The notes under the pieces were generated by a model that saw only the letters and a list, made by a program, of their open reading frames with translations, did not search any database and was not told the DNA's origin. Shown here piece after piece: positions 29,449 through 38,628 of a stretch of 64,000 nucleotides of DNA. Position 1 is the stretch's first letter; the number at the start of each line of letters is the position of its first letter. Source of the stretch: Paracoccaceae bacterium (lineage in GTDB: Bacteria > Pseudomonadota > Alphaproteobacteria > Rhodobacterales > Rhodobacteraceae); assembly GCA_021648025.1 (NCBI GenBank), contig JAKITO010000011.1, positions 1 to 64,000 of the forward strand. Direction: 5' to 3'. Both the position numbers and the translations under genes were made by a program.

Positions 29449-29483
29449 CCGTAGGGTGGGTTTTCAACCCATCTTTGCTCAAC
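29449..29483. terminator. Hairpin/repeat between convergent hisG and thioesterase genes
   Basis: GTAGGGTGGGTTTTCAACCC contains the stem GGGTT-TTC-AACCC. The GTAGGGTGGGTT...AACCCA pattern is a widespread intergenic bacterial repeat. It lacks a strong T-run, so a terminator role is inferred from its position between converging genes. Confidence 0.5.
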
Positions 29484-29502
29484 CAAATACCGCCCCCGCG
29501 AT

Positions 29503-30057
29503 CTACTCTACCCGACGGATGCCCAGGCCTGCGCCAATCTGTGCCACCCCCGGCAACCGCGCGTGATCCGCCTTCATCCGGGCAAACCTTTGGATCGCCC
29601 AATCGGGATAAGGCGCGGAACGTCCACTTTTGTGATCCACATTCATCACCATGATTTCTTGCGTTGCCGTGATGGCGCCAGTGTCCACCGACACCATTTC
29701 GCCAAACAGATGCAGCCGTTTGGCATCGTGGTCAATCAAACGGAACCGGACCTCAAACACCTCATCCAGCCGCATCTCTTTCAGGTAATGCTGATGCACT
29801 TGCAGTACAAACGGCCCCTGCCCGGTCGCTTCGACGTGTTCTTCGCCGATGCCCAGATGATGCGACAAAAACACGTCCGATGCCTTGTCAAAGGCGATGC
29901 CGTAATAGCCGACATTCATGTGGCCATTATAGTCGATCCATTCAGGCAAGACCGATTGCTGGTCAATCCTCACCGGGGCAGGATAAGGGCCATCATGGCC
30001 GCTTATCGGCGCAGGAGTGGAACGGAGATTGGTGGATTGCTCTGGTACATCGCTCAT
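29503..30057 (-). CDS. Hotdog-fold thioesterase family protein
   Basis: A 184-residue acyl-CoA thioesterase-like protein. The hotdog signature is PEWIDYNGHMNVGYYGIAFD (residues ~38-57), with the catalytic-region Asp and Asn/His. This pattern resembles thioesterases linked to carnitine or betainyl-CoA breakdown, but no carnitine dehydrogenase gene is near. Transcribed divergently from the amidase gene. Substrate unknown. Confidence 0.82.
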   Translation of the reverse strand: MSDVPEQSTNLRSTPAPISGHDGPYPAPVRIDQQSVLPEWIDYNGHMNVGYYGIAFDKASDVFLSHHLGIGEEHVEATGQGPFVLQVHQHYLKEMRLDEVFEVRFRLIDHDAKRLHLFGEMVSVDTGAITATQEIMVMNVDHKSGRSAPYPDWAIQRFARMKADHARLPGVAQIGAGLGIRRVE

Positions 30058-30125
30058 TCGTGTTGTTCACTCTTCCTGTGGTGGCGGTTTGCCTGTCATC
30101 TTACGCAATAACAGGGGTGCCGGAA

Positions 30126-31583
30126 ATGAAAGACCTTTATCTGAAACAGGACGCCACCGGGTTGGCCGCAATGGTGGCCAAAGGCGATGTGACTCCGGAC
30201 CAGTTGCTGGATGTGGCACTTGATCTGGCCGGCACGTTGAACCCGCGCCTTAACGCGATTGTGCACCTGCGTGAGGACGTCGCCCGCGCCGCCATTCGGC
30301 GCGGGCTGCCAAAGGGTCCGTTTCAGGGCGTGCCGTTTTTGATGAAAGATCTGGGTGCGGCGGCGGTTGAGTATCCGACCAACAACGGCTCGAAACTGAC
30401 GCAAGGCTTAGTCTGGGGCCACGATTCCGAGATTTTCAAGCGGATGCGGGCCACCGGGTTGGTCACCTTCGCGCGCACAACGTCACCCGAATTCGGGGTC
30501 GGCCCGGTGACGGAAAGTCAGGTTTACGGCGGGCCAACCCGCAACCCCTGGAACCTTGATCACACCTCGGGTGGCTCATCCGGTGGGTCGGGGGCAAGTG
30601 TCGCCGCCGGGATTGTGCCTGCCGCCCATGGCTCGGACGGGGGCGGTTCGGTGCGTATCCCGGCCAGTTCCTGTGGTTTGGTCGGGTTCAAACCAACCCG
30701 CGCCCGCCTGCCCAGCGGGCCGGTTTCCGGCGAAGGCTGGGGTGGCATGGCGATCGACGGCTTCCTGACCCGGTCACTGCGTGACACCGCCGCCCTGCTG
30801 GACGCGGTGCGCGGTGCGGATGTGGGCGCGCCGTATTGGGCACCGCCCATGGACGGCAGTTTTGTTCAGGCAATGGCGCGTCCGGCGGGCAAGCTTCGGG
30901 TTCGGTTCAGCACCCAGACCCTGACCGGTAGCAAGGTGCATTCTGAATGCGCGAAGGCGGTGGATAACACCGCGAAGTTGCTGGAGGGTCTTGGGCACCA
31001 GGTCGAAGAATTCCACCTGCCAGACGATCTGGACGCCGACGCAATGATGTTTGCCTGGACCCGGATTGTCGCCTGTGGCACCGCCCTGACGGTGCGGGGC
31101 ATTCTGGGTGGTAAGCCGCTTGATCCGACATTGATCGAAGGTGTCACCCGTGGCGCGATCCGCCATGCCGAACAGGTTTCGGGGGCCGATTACCTTGAGG
31201 CGGTCAACCAGATCCACGCCTTTGGCCGCCGCATGGCGCATATATTTGACACCTGCGATGTGCTGATCACCCCGACCCTTGCCGCCCCTCCTGCGCCGGT
31301 GGGATTGCTGAAGCCCGATAATGAGGATTTCGTCGATTACCGCACCGGCAAAGGCGGCGTCTTCGACTATTCACCCTTTACCGCCATTTTCAACGCCAGC
31401 GGTCAGCCTGCCGTGTCCTTGCCCCTGCATTGGAGCGACGCAGGCCTGCCGGTTGGCGTGCATCTGGCCATGGCATTTGGCGATGACGAACGGTTGATGT
31501 CCTTGTCAGCGCAGATTGAGAACGCGGCCCCCTGGGCGGCCACGCAATACAGCCTGATTTCAGGCGGAGGCATTGCCGGTTGA
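30126..31583 (+). CDS. Amidase signature family protein
   Basis: Hydrolyses a carboxylic amide using a Ser-cisSer-Lys triad. It has 485 residues. The Lys is in VPFLMKDLGA (near residue 75); the signature region TSGGSSGGSGASVAAG and GSDGGGSVRIPAS holds the cis-Ser and nucleophilic Ser. Length and C-terminus (LPVGVHLAMAFGDDERLM) fit the family. I chose the ATG at 30126, at the start of family similarity; the frame is open upstream through the thioesterase gene. It is not a GatA: no GatB or GatC is near. Substrate unknown. Confidence 0.9.
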   Translation: MKDLYLKQDATGLAAMVAKGDVTPDQLLDVALDLAGTLNPRLNAIVHLREDVARAAIRRGLPKGPFQGVPFLMKDLGAAAVEYPTNNGSKLTQGLVWGHDSEIFKRMRATGLVTFARTTSPEFGVGPVTESQVYGGPTRNPWNLDHTSGGSSGGSGASVAAGIVPAAHGSDGGGSVRIPASSCGLVGFKPTRARLPSGPVSGEGWGGMAIDGFLTRSLRDTAALLDAVRGADVGAPYWAPPMDGSFVQAMARPAGKLRVRFSTQTLTGSKVHSECAKAVDNTAKLLEGLGHQVEEFHLPDDLDADAMMFAWTRIVACGTALTVRGILGGKPLDPTLIEGVTRGAIRHAEQVSGADYLEAVNQIHAFGRRMAHIFDTCDVLITPTLAAPPAPVGLLKPDNEDFVDYRTGKGGVFDYSPFTAIFNASGQPAVSLPLHWSDAGLPVGVHLAMAFGDDERLMSLSAQIENAAPWAATQYSLISGGGIAG

Positions 31584-31590
31584 TCCGGCG

Positions 31591-32295
31591 CTATGAATTT
31601 CCACCCCCAAGATACGCCTTCAACGCCTCGGGTGGGTTGTCCAGCAAGGCCCCGGTTGGTTGCGGTTTGAACACCTGGCCCTGCATCACCACAACCACCT
31701 GATCGGTTATCCGGCGGGCATCCTTCGGGTCATGGCTGACCATCAACAGGCTGGCCCCGGTTTCACGCACCAGTTCAGACACCAGATCAAGCATTTCATC
31801 CTTGAGGGCCGGGCCCAGTGCTGCAAACGGCTCGTCCAGCAGCAACAGCGGCCTTGCCTGTACCAAAACGCGCGCCAATGCGGCGCGGCTTTGTTGACCA
31901 CCGGACAAGGCGGCGGGCGCACGCGTCTCCAACCCATCCAGTCCAACCCGTGCGATTGCGCGGGCCACCGCGTCGCGTTGATGCCGGTTCAATCGCCCGT
32001 CAGGACGAAGCCCCAGACCGACATTGTCCGCAACGCTCAGATGCGGAAACAGGTTGCCGTCCTGAAACAGGATCGCCAGGGGGCGCTGGCCCGGGCCGAC
32101 CTTGGTCAGATCGGTATCACCCCATAAAATCCGGCCGCCAAACACTGGCAGGAACCCGGCAATGGTCTCGATCAGGGTCGATTTGCCCGCCCCGGACGGG
32201 CCGATAACGGCAATCTTTTGGCCCGCAGGAACCGTCAGATCAGCCGCAAGGCGGAACGTTCCGTTGGCCATTTTCACATCTTCAAGCCTCAGCAT
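31591..32295 (-). CDS. thiQ: Thiamine ABC transporter ATP-binding protein
   Basis: ATPase of the thiamine/TPP importer, 234 residues. Walker A is GPSGAGKST, Q-loop LFQDGNLFPHLS, signature LSGGQQSRAALARVL and Walker B LLLLDEPFAALG. It overlaps thiP by 14 bases and is the last gene of thiBPQ. A TPP riboswitch lies ahead of thiB, so expression should fall when TPP is abundant. Confidence 0.94.
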   Translation of the reverse strand: MLRLEDVKMANGTFRLAADLTVPAGQKIAVIGPSGAGKSTLIETIAGFLPVFGGRILWGDTDLTKVGPGQRPLAILFQDGNLFPHLSVADNVGLGLRPDGRLNRHQRDAVARAIARVGLDGLETRAPAALSGGQQSRAALARVLVQARPLLLLDEPFAALGPALKDEMLDLVSELVRETGASLLMVSHDPKDARRITDQVVVVMQGQVFKPQPTGALLDNPPEALKAYLGGGNS

Positions 32296-33838
32296 GCCAC
32301 CGCCCTCCGCGATCCAGCGCCCAGAACACCCCGACCGACAGCACCAGCAACAACAACGCCGCCCCCTGTGCCTGTTCCATCCGATACGCCCCCATCAGCC
32401 GGTAAATCTGTAACGGCAACGTCGCGTGATCGGGGTCCGCAAACAACATCACCACCCCCAGGTCGCCCATCGACAACGCCGCGCCCAATCCGGCAGAAAA
32501 CCCGATCTGCGCCCGCATCCCTGGGATCATCACGCGCCACAGAAAGGCCCGCCCTGCCATGCCCAGCGATACCCCCAGGCGACCGTGTTGCGCCACAACC
32601 TGGCGCGCGCGTGGCACCAGAATACGCAGGGCAAACGGCAATGCCATCACCGCATTTACCAGCGCCGTCACCGCCAGCGCCAGCGCCACCGGGTCAGTCC
32701 ACGGGTTAAGGATGACAAACAACCCGATGCCAAGCACCAAAGGCGAGGCGGCGAGGCCCAGCAAGCCGGCCATTTCGACCATCCCGCCCCGGCTTAACGA
32801 TACGGTCACGGCCATGGGGATGGCCAGCCCCAGCAAAACAACCGTGCTGAGCGCCGACACACCCACCGAAACCAAGGCCGCGCGAAAGACCGAGAGCGGC
32901 AGGTCGCCAATTCCGGCCAGACCGGACAGAACAACCGCCAGCAACGGCAGGGCAAGGAACCCAAGCGCCAGAACGATCACCACCGTATCGCCAATTCTGG
33001 CCCGGCGCGTGTGCCCGTCCCAACGCCGCACCAAGCGGTCCAGCCCACCGCCAAACGTTGCGGGCACCGAAAACCGCAATGCCATAAAACCCGCTGTTGC
33101 CGTCAGCACGATCTGTAGAATCGACAGCAACGCAGCACGGCCAAGATCAAAGTCAAACCGGAACGCCTGATAGATCGCCAATTCGATGGTCGTCGCCTTC
33201 GGCCCACCGCCAAGGGTCAGGGCCACCGTGAAACTGGTCAGGCAGATGGCGAATACCAGCGCCAGCGCGCCGGGCAAGACCTGTCTTAACATCGGCCATT
33301 CCAACAATTGCCACATGGCGCGAGGCCCGGCGCCAAGACTGGCCGCCAGCCGAAACCGCTCGGCCGGAATTTCCTGCCAGGCTTGCAGGATCAACCTTGT
33401 GGCCAATGGCAGGTTAAAGAACACATGCGCCAGAACCACCCCGTGCAGCCCGTATATCTGCACCGGTTCCAACCCCAGCCAGCCCAGCCCCTGACTGATC
33501 CAGCCGGACCGCCCGAACACCTGCAACAATCCCAAAACCGCGATGATCACCGGCAGGATGAACGGCGCGCCCAACAAGGTTATCAAAGCGCCGCGCCCGG
33601 CAAACCGCCTGCGCGCCAGTGCCCGGGCGACCGGCACGGCAAGGGCCACACTGATCAGCGCCGACAGGCCCGCCTGCACCAGCGTGAACCGCACCGCCGC
33701 CCAGTCTGACGGGCCCAGGCCACGCCCGCCCTCGGCGCGCAGCAGGACCGCCGCCAGACAGGCCAGCACCAAAATGCCCACCAATATGGCCGCGAAACTG
33801 CCCGGCCAGCGGGTTAGCGGCTGAGTTCGCGCAGCCAT
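32282..33838 (-). CDS. thiP: Thiamine ABC transporter permease
   Basis: Inner-membrane permease of the thiamine importer, 518 residues, with about twelve hydrophobic segments in two halves, as usual for fused ThiP. EAA-type cytoplasmic loops occur as EIPAERFRLAASLGAGPRAM (near residue 155) and a second copy RQVVAQHGRLGVSLGMAGRA. It overlaps thiB by 25 bases and thiQ by 14. Confidence 0.93.
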   Translation of the reverse strand: MAARTQPLTRWPGSFAAILVGILVLACLAAVLLRAEGGRGLGPSDWAAVRFTLVQAGLSALISVALAVPVARALARRRFAGRGALITLLGAPFILPVIIAVLGLLQVFGRSGWISQGLGWLGLEPVQIYGLHGVVLAHVFFNLPLATRLILQAWQEIPAERFRLAASLGAGPRAMWQLLEWPMLRQVLPGALALVFAICLTSFTVALTLGGGPKATTIELAIYQAFRFDFDLGRAALLSILQIVLTATAGFMALRFSVPATFGGGLDRLVRRWDGHTRRARIGDTVVIVLALGFLALPLLAVVLSGLAGIGDLPLSVFRAALVSVGVSALSTVVLLGLAIPMAVTVSLSRGGMVEMAGLLGLAASPLVLGIGLFVILNPWTDPVALALAVTALVNAVMALPFALRILVPRARQVVAQHGRLGVSLGMAGRAFLWRVMIPGMRAQIGFSAGLGAALSMGDLGVVMLFADPDHATLPLQIYRLMGAYRMEQAQGAALLLLVLSVGVFWALDRGGRWHAEA

Positions 33839-34791
33839 TCGTCCAACGCCTCATCCCGCAGGACCGTGGTTTCAGACGGCGCCAGCAACAGCGCCTTGCC
33901 CGGTTGGATCAAGGTGTCAAACCCGTCCGGCAGGCCAGCCGCGGGCAGCACCGCCGGATACATCCAGTTGGTGGTCGGGATCACCATCTGAAACGCAGGC
34001 GACAGCATGAAGTCCAGGAATTTTTCGGCCAGTTCCGGCTGATCCGACCCGGCCAGCTTTGCCGCCACTTCGATCTGAAGGTAATGCCCTTCGTCAAACA
34101 GTGCTGCCGTCTTGCCCGCATCGTTTTCGGCAATCAGATGATAGGCGGGCGAGGTGGTGTAGGACAGAACCATATCCGCCTCGCCGTCCAGAAACAGGCC
34201 ATATGCCTCGGACCAGCCTTTGGTCACGGTGACGATATTGTCAGCCAAACCGGCCCAGACGTCAGGTGCTGCATCGCCATACGCCGCCTTGACCCACAAC
34301 AACAGGCCCAGACCCGGCGTGGACGACCGCGGGTCCTGGATGATGATTTTGAGGTCACTGTCGGCAAGATCGCGAAAATTGGTCGGTGCGTCGATGCCCC
34401 GGTCATGCACAAAGGCGAAATACCCCCAGTCATACGGCACAAAGACCGGATCATCCCATGGCACCGGCAAGGTAAATTCTGCCTCGGCAACGTGCGGTGC
34501 GAACAGGCCGGTCGCATTCGCCGTCGCCATCAGGCTGGTATCCAGCCCCAGCACAACATCCGCCCTGCTGCGCGCGCCCTCCAACCGGATCCGCGCCAGC
34601 AATGTGGCACCATCGCCAACGCCGACCAGTTGCAAATCACAGCCGCAGGTTTCTTCGAATGCCTTTTCGATCACCGGCCCCGGCCCCCAATCGGCCACAA
34701 AACTGTCGTAGGTGTAAACGGTAAGTATAGGCGTATCGGCAAATGTTGCCGTTGCAGTCAAAACGCCCGCTGCAAATGCAAGATACTTCAC
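33814..34791 (-). CDS. thiB: Thiamine ABC transporter substrate-binding protein
   Basis: Periplasmic thiamine/TPP-binding protein, 325 residues. The signal peptide is residues 1-18 (ending TATFA). Mature sequence LTVYTYDSFVADWGPGPVI matches ThiB. Start is GTG at 34791, fixed by a strong TAGGAGG ribosome site six bases upstream. A TPP riboswitch lies 47 bases upstream of the start. Confidence 0.94.
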   Translation of the reverse strand: MKYLAFAAGVLTATATFADTPILTVYTYDSFVADWGPGPVIEKAFEETCGCDLQLVGVGDGATLLARIRLEGARSRADVVLGLDTSLMATANATGLFAPHVAEAEFTLPVPWDDPVFVPYDWGYFAFVHDRGIDAPTNFRDLADSDLKIIIQDPRSSTPGLGLLLWVKAAYGDAAPDVWAGLADNIVTVTKGWSEAYGLFLDGEADMVLSYTTSPAYHLIAENDAGKTAALFDEGHYLQIEVAAKLAGSDQPELAEKFLDFMLSPAFQMVIPTTNWMYPAVLPAAGLPDGFDTLIQPGKALLLAPSETTVLRDEALDEWLRELSR

Positions 34792-34837
34792 TGGTATCCT
34801 CCTAAATGCGACGGTGGGGTAAGGCAGAGGCGGGCTC

Positions 34838-34935
34838 TGATGACCTTCCCTCCGCCGGTATGATCCGGTTCAGGTTCGACGGGTTCGCAGGATTTGCATC
34901 TCAGTCACGCATCATGCGCAACACCCCGAGGTATC
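34838..34935 (-). promoter_or_regulatory. TPP riboswitch (THI element)
   Basis: On the minus strand the conserved THI parts appear in order: CGGGGTGTTGCGCATG, CTGAGATGC, ACCCGTCGAACCTGAACCGG and ATCATACCGGCGGAGGGAAG. It sits between the TauE gene and thiB, in the leader of thiBPQ. Binding of thiamine pyrophosphate should repress the operon, probably by hiding the thiB ribosome site or by termination. Confidence 0.93.
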
Positions 34936-34998
34936 GCGGACCATAACGCGCCCTTCGGGACTGGCAAGCAGATAATTCCTGTACATGCCCCCGCCGTT

Positions 34999-35760
34999 TC
35001 ACCCAAACACCCCGCGCGCCACCAACCCGACCCCGGCCAGCATCAGGACAAAATTGGTCGCTTTGCGAAAACCCTTTTGGTTGATCCGGGCCTGAACCCT
35101 GGTGCCTATCCACATCCCCACCAACGCAGGCACAACCAATGCGGCCGAAAACGGCGCGGTCTCGGCCCGGATCACACCGGACCCCAGATGTGCGGCCAAC
35201 AATGCCACCGCGCCAAGGCCGTAAATGACCCCCTGCACCCTTAAATGCTCGGCTTTGGGGGTTCCAAGCGCATTCAGATACATCACCGTCGGCGGTCCCC
35301 AGATGCCTGACATCCCACCGATGAACCCGGTAAAGGCGCCCAGTGCCAGCTCAATCCGTTTTGATGGCGCGCTTAGGTGCCAGCCAAAGCCAATCAGTTG
35401 CAACGCCGCAAACCCGGTTACCGGCAGGCCAATGATCAGCAACATCGCAGAGGGCGACAGCACCGGCACCAATTGCGCGCTGCCCATAAGGAACACCAGC
35501 CCAACCCCCAGAAACACCCAAAACCTGGCGACCGAACCCAGTGCGGCACTGATCCCCTGCCGCAAAGCCTGGATTGCGTTGCTGACCAGGGTTGGCAGAA
35601 TCAACCCCGCCAGCGCCAGGTCAGGCGGCAGAAACATTCCCAACCCGGCCAGAAGGACCATCGGCATGGCAAAGCCAACGATGCCTTTGACCAACCCCGC
35701 CAGCAACGCGACGCTAAACGCCACCGCCAACTCGTTGGGCGAAATCAGGGGATACAACAT
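34999..35760 (-). CDS. Sulfite exporter TauE/SafE family membrane protein
   Basis: Integral membrane protein of 253 residues with about eight hydrophobic helices. It has the family pattern GLVKGIVGFAMPMVLLAG (residues ~22-39) and a second half beginning ALGAFTGFIGGMSGIWGPP. Members export sulfite, sulfoacetate or other small anions. I chose ATG at 35760 because AAGGGG is spaced six bases upstream; an ATG two codons earlier touches that site. It lies upstream of the TPP riboswitch and is not clearly part of the thiamine operon. Confidence 0.88.
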   Translation of the reverse strand: MLYPLISPNELAVAFSVALLAGLVKGIVGFAMPMVLLAGLGMFLPPDLALAGLILPTLVSNAIQALRQGISAALGSVARFWVFLGVGLVFLMGSAQLVPVLSPSAMLLIIGLPVTGFAALQLIGFGWHLSAPSKRIELALGAFTGFIGGMSGIWGPPTVMYLNALGTPKAEHLRVQGVIYGLGAVALLAAHLGSGVIRAETAPFSAALVVPALVGMWIGTRVQARINQKGFRKATNFVLMLAGVGLVARGVFG

Positions 35761-35910
35761 GTCCATCCCCTTCGTATGCTACAGATCCACGGGGCACTGC
35801 AAAAGCTCTCGACGCAACAAACGGTCTTTTCTCAGTATGTCAACGAATTTAAGTTGCGCTGCACCTGCAAAGTGACTACCAGCAGGCAATCTCTGAACAG
35901 GACAATTCTC

Positions 35911-37581
35911 ATGGCCCCCGATGCTGAAAATACCCCACTTTTGCCTGACCTTCTTGCCCTGACCGGTGCCGCTCTTGTGCCGGTCGAAACGCTGCTTGAC
36001 ACGGCACTCAGGACGGTGCGGGCCATCACCACCAAAGGCGACCGCATCGCAGTTTCTTTGATCGAGGCGAACCAGTCGGCGGCGCATGGGCTGGCATGGC
36101 TTGCGACATACGTCGAGGCGTTGCGCCAAATGCAGGCCTGGGCCAGCCGTCTGGATGAACAAGGCGCGTTTGGCGAAACCGAAGGCCTGATCCACCAGAT
36201 TGCCTTTGGCGAATACCTTTGGCAGATTTATGGCGGCATCCCGATCAGCCAAGGCGAAATCATCCGCCTTCAGGACCTGGGGCTAAGCCAGGATGACACG
36301 CGGGTCATGATGGTTGAAGCCGTGCAAACCCTGACCCAAAAGGGCAATACCCAGGCCGCCCGCACCCGCCTTGTCACCCTGATGCAGGAGCAATCGGCCA
36401 ACAACACCTTCGGGGCCACCGGCCTTGAGGACGAGTTGGAAATGATCCGCGAACAATTCCGCCGCTTTGCCCAGGAAAAGGTCGAACCCTTTGCGCATGA
36501 CTGGCACCTGAAGGACGATCTGATCCCGATGGAGATCATCACCGACCTGGCCGGAATGGGTGTATTCGGTCTGACCATCCCCGAACAATACGGCGGTCTG
36601 GGTCTGTCCAAAACCTCGATGGTGGTGGTTTCAGAGGAACTTTCGCGCGGCTATATCGGCGTTGGATCCCTCGCCACCCGCTCAGAAATTGCCGCCGAAC
36701 TGATCCTGTGTGGTGGCACGGAGGCGCAGAAATCGCACTGGCTGCCGCTTATATCCAGCGCTGAAATCCTGCCCACGGCGGTGTTTACCGAACCAAACAC
36801 CGGGTCTGACCTTGGATCATTGCGGACCCGCGCCGTTAAAGATGGCGACAACTATAAAATCACCGGCAACAAGACCTGGATCACCCACGCCGCGCGCACC
36901 CATGTGATGACCCTTTTGGCGCGCACCGACCCGGAAACCACAGATCACCGTGGCCTGTCGATGTTCCTGGCCGAAAAGACCCCGGGATCGGTTGATGCGC
37001 CTTTTCCAACCCCCGGCATGTCCGGCGGCGAAATCGAAGTGCTGGGATATCGCGGCATGAAAGAATATGAACTGGCGTTCGACGGCTTTGCGGTAAAAGG
37101 CGAAAACTTGTTGGGTGGGGTCGAGGGCAAAGGGTTCAAACAACTGATGCAGACCTTTGAATCCGCCCGCATCCAGACCGCCGCCCGGGCCATCGGCGTG
37201 GCGCAATCGGCGCTTGATATCGGTCTGCAATACGCCCGGGACCGCAAGCAATTTGGCAAATCACTGGTCGAATTTCCCCGGGTCTCGGGGAAGCTGGCGA
37301 TGATGGCCGTTGAAATCATGATCGCCCGGCAGTTGACCTATTACAGTGCCGCGCAAAAAGACCGCGACCAACGCTGTGATCTTGAGGCGGGCATGGCCAA
37401 ATTGCTTGGTGCGCGCGTGGCCTGGGCCGCTGCCGACAACGCCTTGCAAATCCATGGCGGCAACGGTTTTGCGCTGGAATACAAAATCAGCCGTATCCTT
37501 TGTGACGCCCGCATTCTCAACATCTTTGAGGGGGCTGCCGAGATTCAGGCCCAGGTGATCGCCCGACGCCTGCTGGGCTAA
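35911..37581 (+). CDS. mcd: (2S)-methylsuccinyl-CoA dehydrogenase (acyl-CoA dehydrogenase family)
   Basis: FAD enzyme that oxidises (2S)-methylsuccinyl-CoA to mesaconyl-CoA in the ethylmalonyl-CoA pathway for acetyl-CoA assimilation. It has 556 residues. About 150 N-terminal residues before the acyl-CoA dehydrogenase core are typical of Mcd and absent from ordinary members. The core has FTEPNTGSDLGSLRTRAV, YKITGNKTWITHA, RIQTAARAIGVAQSALDIG and IHGGNGFALEY. ATG at 35911 has AGGA nine bases upstream. The frame is open for 534 bases further, but this is antisense to the TauE gene. Ccr and other pathway genes are not in the window. Confidence 0.9.
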   Translation: MAPDAENTPLLPDLLALTGAALVPVETLLDTALRTVRAITTKGDRIAVSLIEANQSAAHGLAWLATYVEALRQMQAWASRLDEQGAFGETEGLIHQIAFGEYLWQIYGGIPISQGEIIRLQDLGLSQDDTRVMMVEAVQTLTQKGNTQAARTRLVTLMQEQSANNTFGATGLEDELEMIREQFRRFAQEKVEPFAHDWHLKDDLIPMEIITDLAGMGVFGLTIPEQYGGLGLSKTSMVVVSEELSRGYIGVGSLATRSEIAAELILCGGTEAQKSHWLPLISSAEILPTAVFTEPNTGSDLGSLRTRAVKDGDNYKITGNKTWITHAARTHVMTLLARTDPETTDHRGLSMFLAEKTPGSVDAPFPTPGMSGGEIEVLGYRGMKEYELAFDGFAVKGENLLGGVEGKGFKQLMQTFESARIQTAARAIGVAQSALDIGLQYARDRKQFGKSLVEFPRVSGKLAMMAVEIMIARQLTYYSAAQKDRDQRCDLEAGMAKLLGARVAWAAADNALQIHGGNGFALEYKISRILCDARILNIFEGAAEIQAQVIARRLLG

Positions 37582-37949
37582 AAGCTCGCGCGCGCGCCCC
37601 AAACTGCCAGCGCCGGCACACCCAGAAATACGATCCACTGGGGCATGGTCCACAGGCTCTGCAATTGTGTCAGCCCGTACCAGATGAACAGCACGCCAAA
37701 GCCAACCGATATGGCGCTGACGATCATCAGCAACGCGGTATTTGGGTTCCACGCAAGCCAGAACAACGCGACCGCCATGCAGATCAGAACCAACGTGATG
37801 GCGTGCCAGATAACATCCATTACCGCGCGGATCACCGGATGCAGCCCCGATTCGCGCAGCGGCATCATGATTTCAGGCCCCCCCATCAGGACGTGAATAA
37901 GGACGGTTACACTCATCAGGCCAGCGGCCAGTAACATCAGAATATTCAT
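37578..37949 (-). CDS. Small membrane protein with four predicted helices (unrecognised)
   Basis: A 123-residue, very hydrophobic protein. Four membrane helices are predicted at about residues 2-22, 44-67, 72-94 and 103-119. HVLMGGPEIMMPL between the first two is the most polar part. I do not recognise a family. Its 3' end overlaps mcd by four bases (convergent). It is divergent from a TetR regulator, and the shared intergenic region has two matching palindromes, so it is the probable target of that regulator. Confidence 0.8.
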   Translation of the reverse strand: MNILMLLAAGLMSVTVLIHVLMGGPEIMMPLRESGLHPVIRAVMDVIWHAITLVLICMAVALFWLAWNPNTALLMIVSAISVGFGVLFIWYGLTQLQSLWTMPQWIVFLGVPALAVWGARASF

Positions 37950-37964
37950 ACGCGTCTCCCTTTA

Positions 37965-37980
37965 CATACGCTGCCGTATG
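37965..37980. promoter_or_regulatory. Probable TetR operator, box 1
   Basis: Perfect inverted repeat CATACG-CTGC-CGTATG, followed by GTTT. A second box with the same arms and the same GTTT flank lies 40 bp away, about four helical turns. Confidence 0.7.
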
Positions 37981-38004
37981 GTTTCATAGGCACTTGAGAA
38001 ATAC

Positions 38005-38020
38005 AATACGCCAGCGTATG
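38005..38020. promoter_or_regulatory. Probable TetR operator, box 2
   Basis: AATACG-CCAG-CGTATG followed by GTTT. Arms match box 1 except for one base. It ends eight bases before the TetR ATG, so binding here would block the regulator's own translation start region and promoter (autoregulation). Confidence 0.7.
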
Positions 38021-38028
38021 GTTTGCAA

Positions 38029-38583
38029 ATGACAAAAACCCCAAGACTGACCAAACAGGACTGGCTGCGCGCCGGGTTCATCGCGCTGGTTGAACGCGGG
38101 CCTTCCGGGCTGAAGGCCGAACCATTGGCGCGTCAATTGAAGACCACAAAGGGTTCATTTTATTGGCATTTTCGCGATGTCAGCCAATACCGGGGCGCGA
38201 TGCTGGCCTACTGGCAGCAAAGCGCATTTAGCAATATCGTCGAACATCTGGAGCGCGAACCTTCCGTTCCCAAGCGGCTTCGGTTACTTGGGCAGATTGC
38301 CACAGGTGCAGCATGGCAGGGCTATAATGGTGCGCCGATTGAGCCTGCGATTCGGGCCTGGTCGCGCTCGGACGCCCAGGTGGCGCAGGTGGTCTTGCAG
38401 ATAGATGAGCACCGGCTGAGGTATCTGGAAACGATGTTGACCGAGATTGGCATAAGCAATCCAGAATTCGCCAGGCTGATTTATGCCGGGCTAATTGGGC
38501 TTGAGGATCTGTCGTCGCGCGACGGGCAGGCGCATGCGGGGCCGATGGGCACGCTGATTGATTTGATTTTGACGCTGGAATAG
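38029..38583 (+). CDS. TetR/AcrR family transcriptional regulator
   Basis: A 184-residue repressor. The N-terminal helix-turn-helix (about residues 8-52) has the family pattern LARQLKTTKGSFYWHFRDVS. The C-terminal ligand-binding part is helical and unrecognised. ATG at 38029 is chosen over an in-frame TTG two codons earlier. The promoter region shared with the divergent membrane-protein gene carries two palindromic boxes, the likely binding sites. Confidence 0.92.
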   Translation: MTKTPRLTKQDWLRAGFIALVERGPSGLKAEPLARQLKTTKGSFYWHFRDVSQYRGAMLAYWQQSAFSNIVEHLEREPSVPKRLRLLGQIATGAAWQGYNGAPIEPAIRAWSRSDAQVAQVVLQIDEHRLRYLETMLTEIGISNPEFARLIYAGLIGLEDLSSRDGQAHAGPMGTLIDLILTLE

Positions 38584-38628
38584 GCGGCGATGTTGCAGAG
38601 CGCAGGCCGGTAAGATAGCAATCCGTAC

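Noticed and set aside
35377-35910. Upstream extension of the mcd reading frame
   Set aside because: It runs antisense through the TauE gene; the ATG at 35911 has a ribosome site and gives the normal Mcd length.
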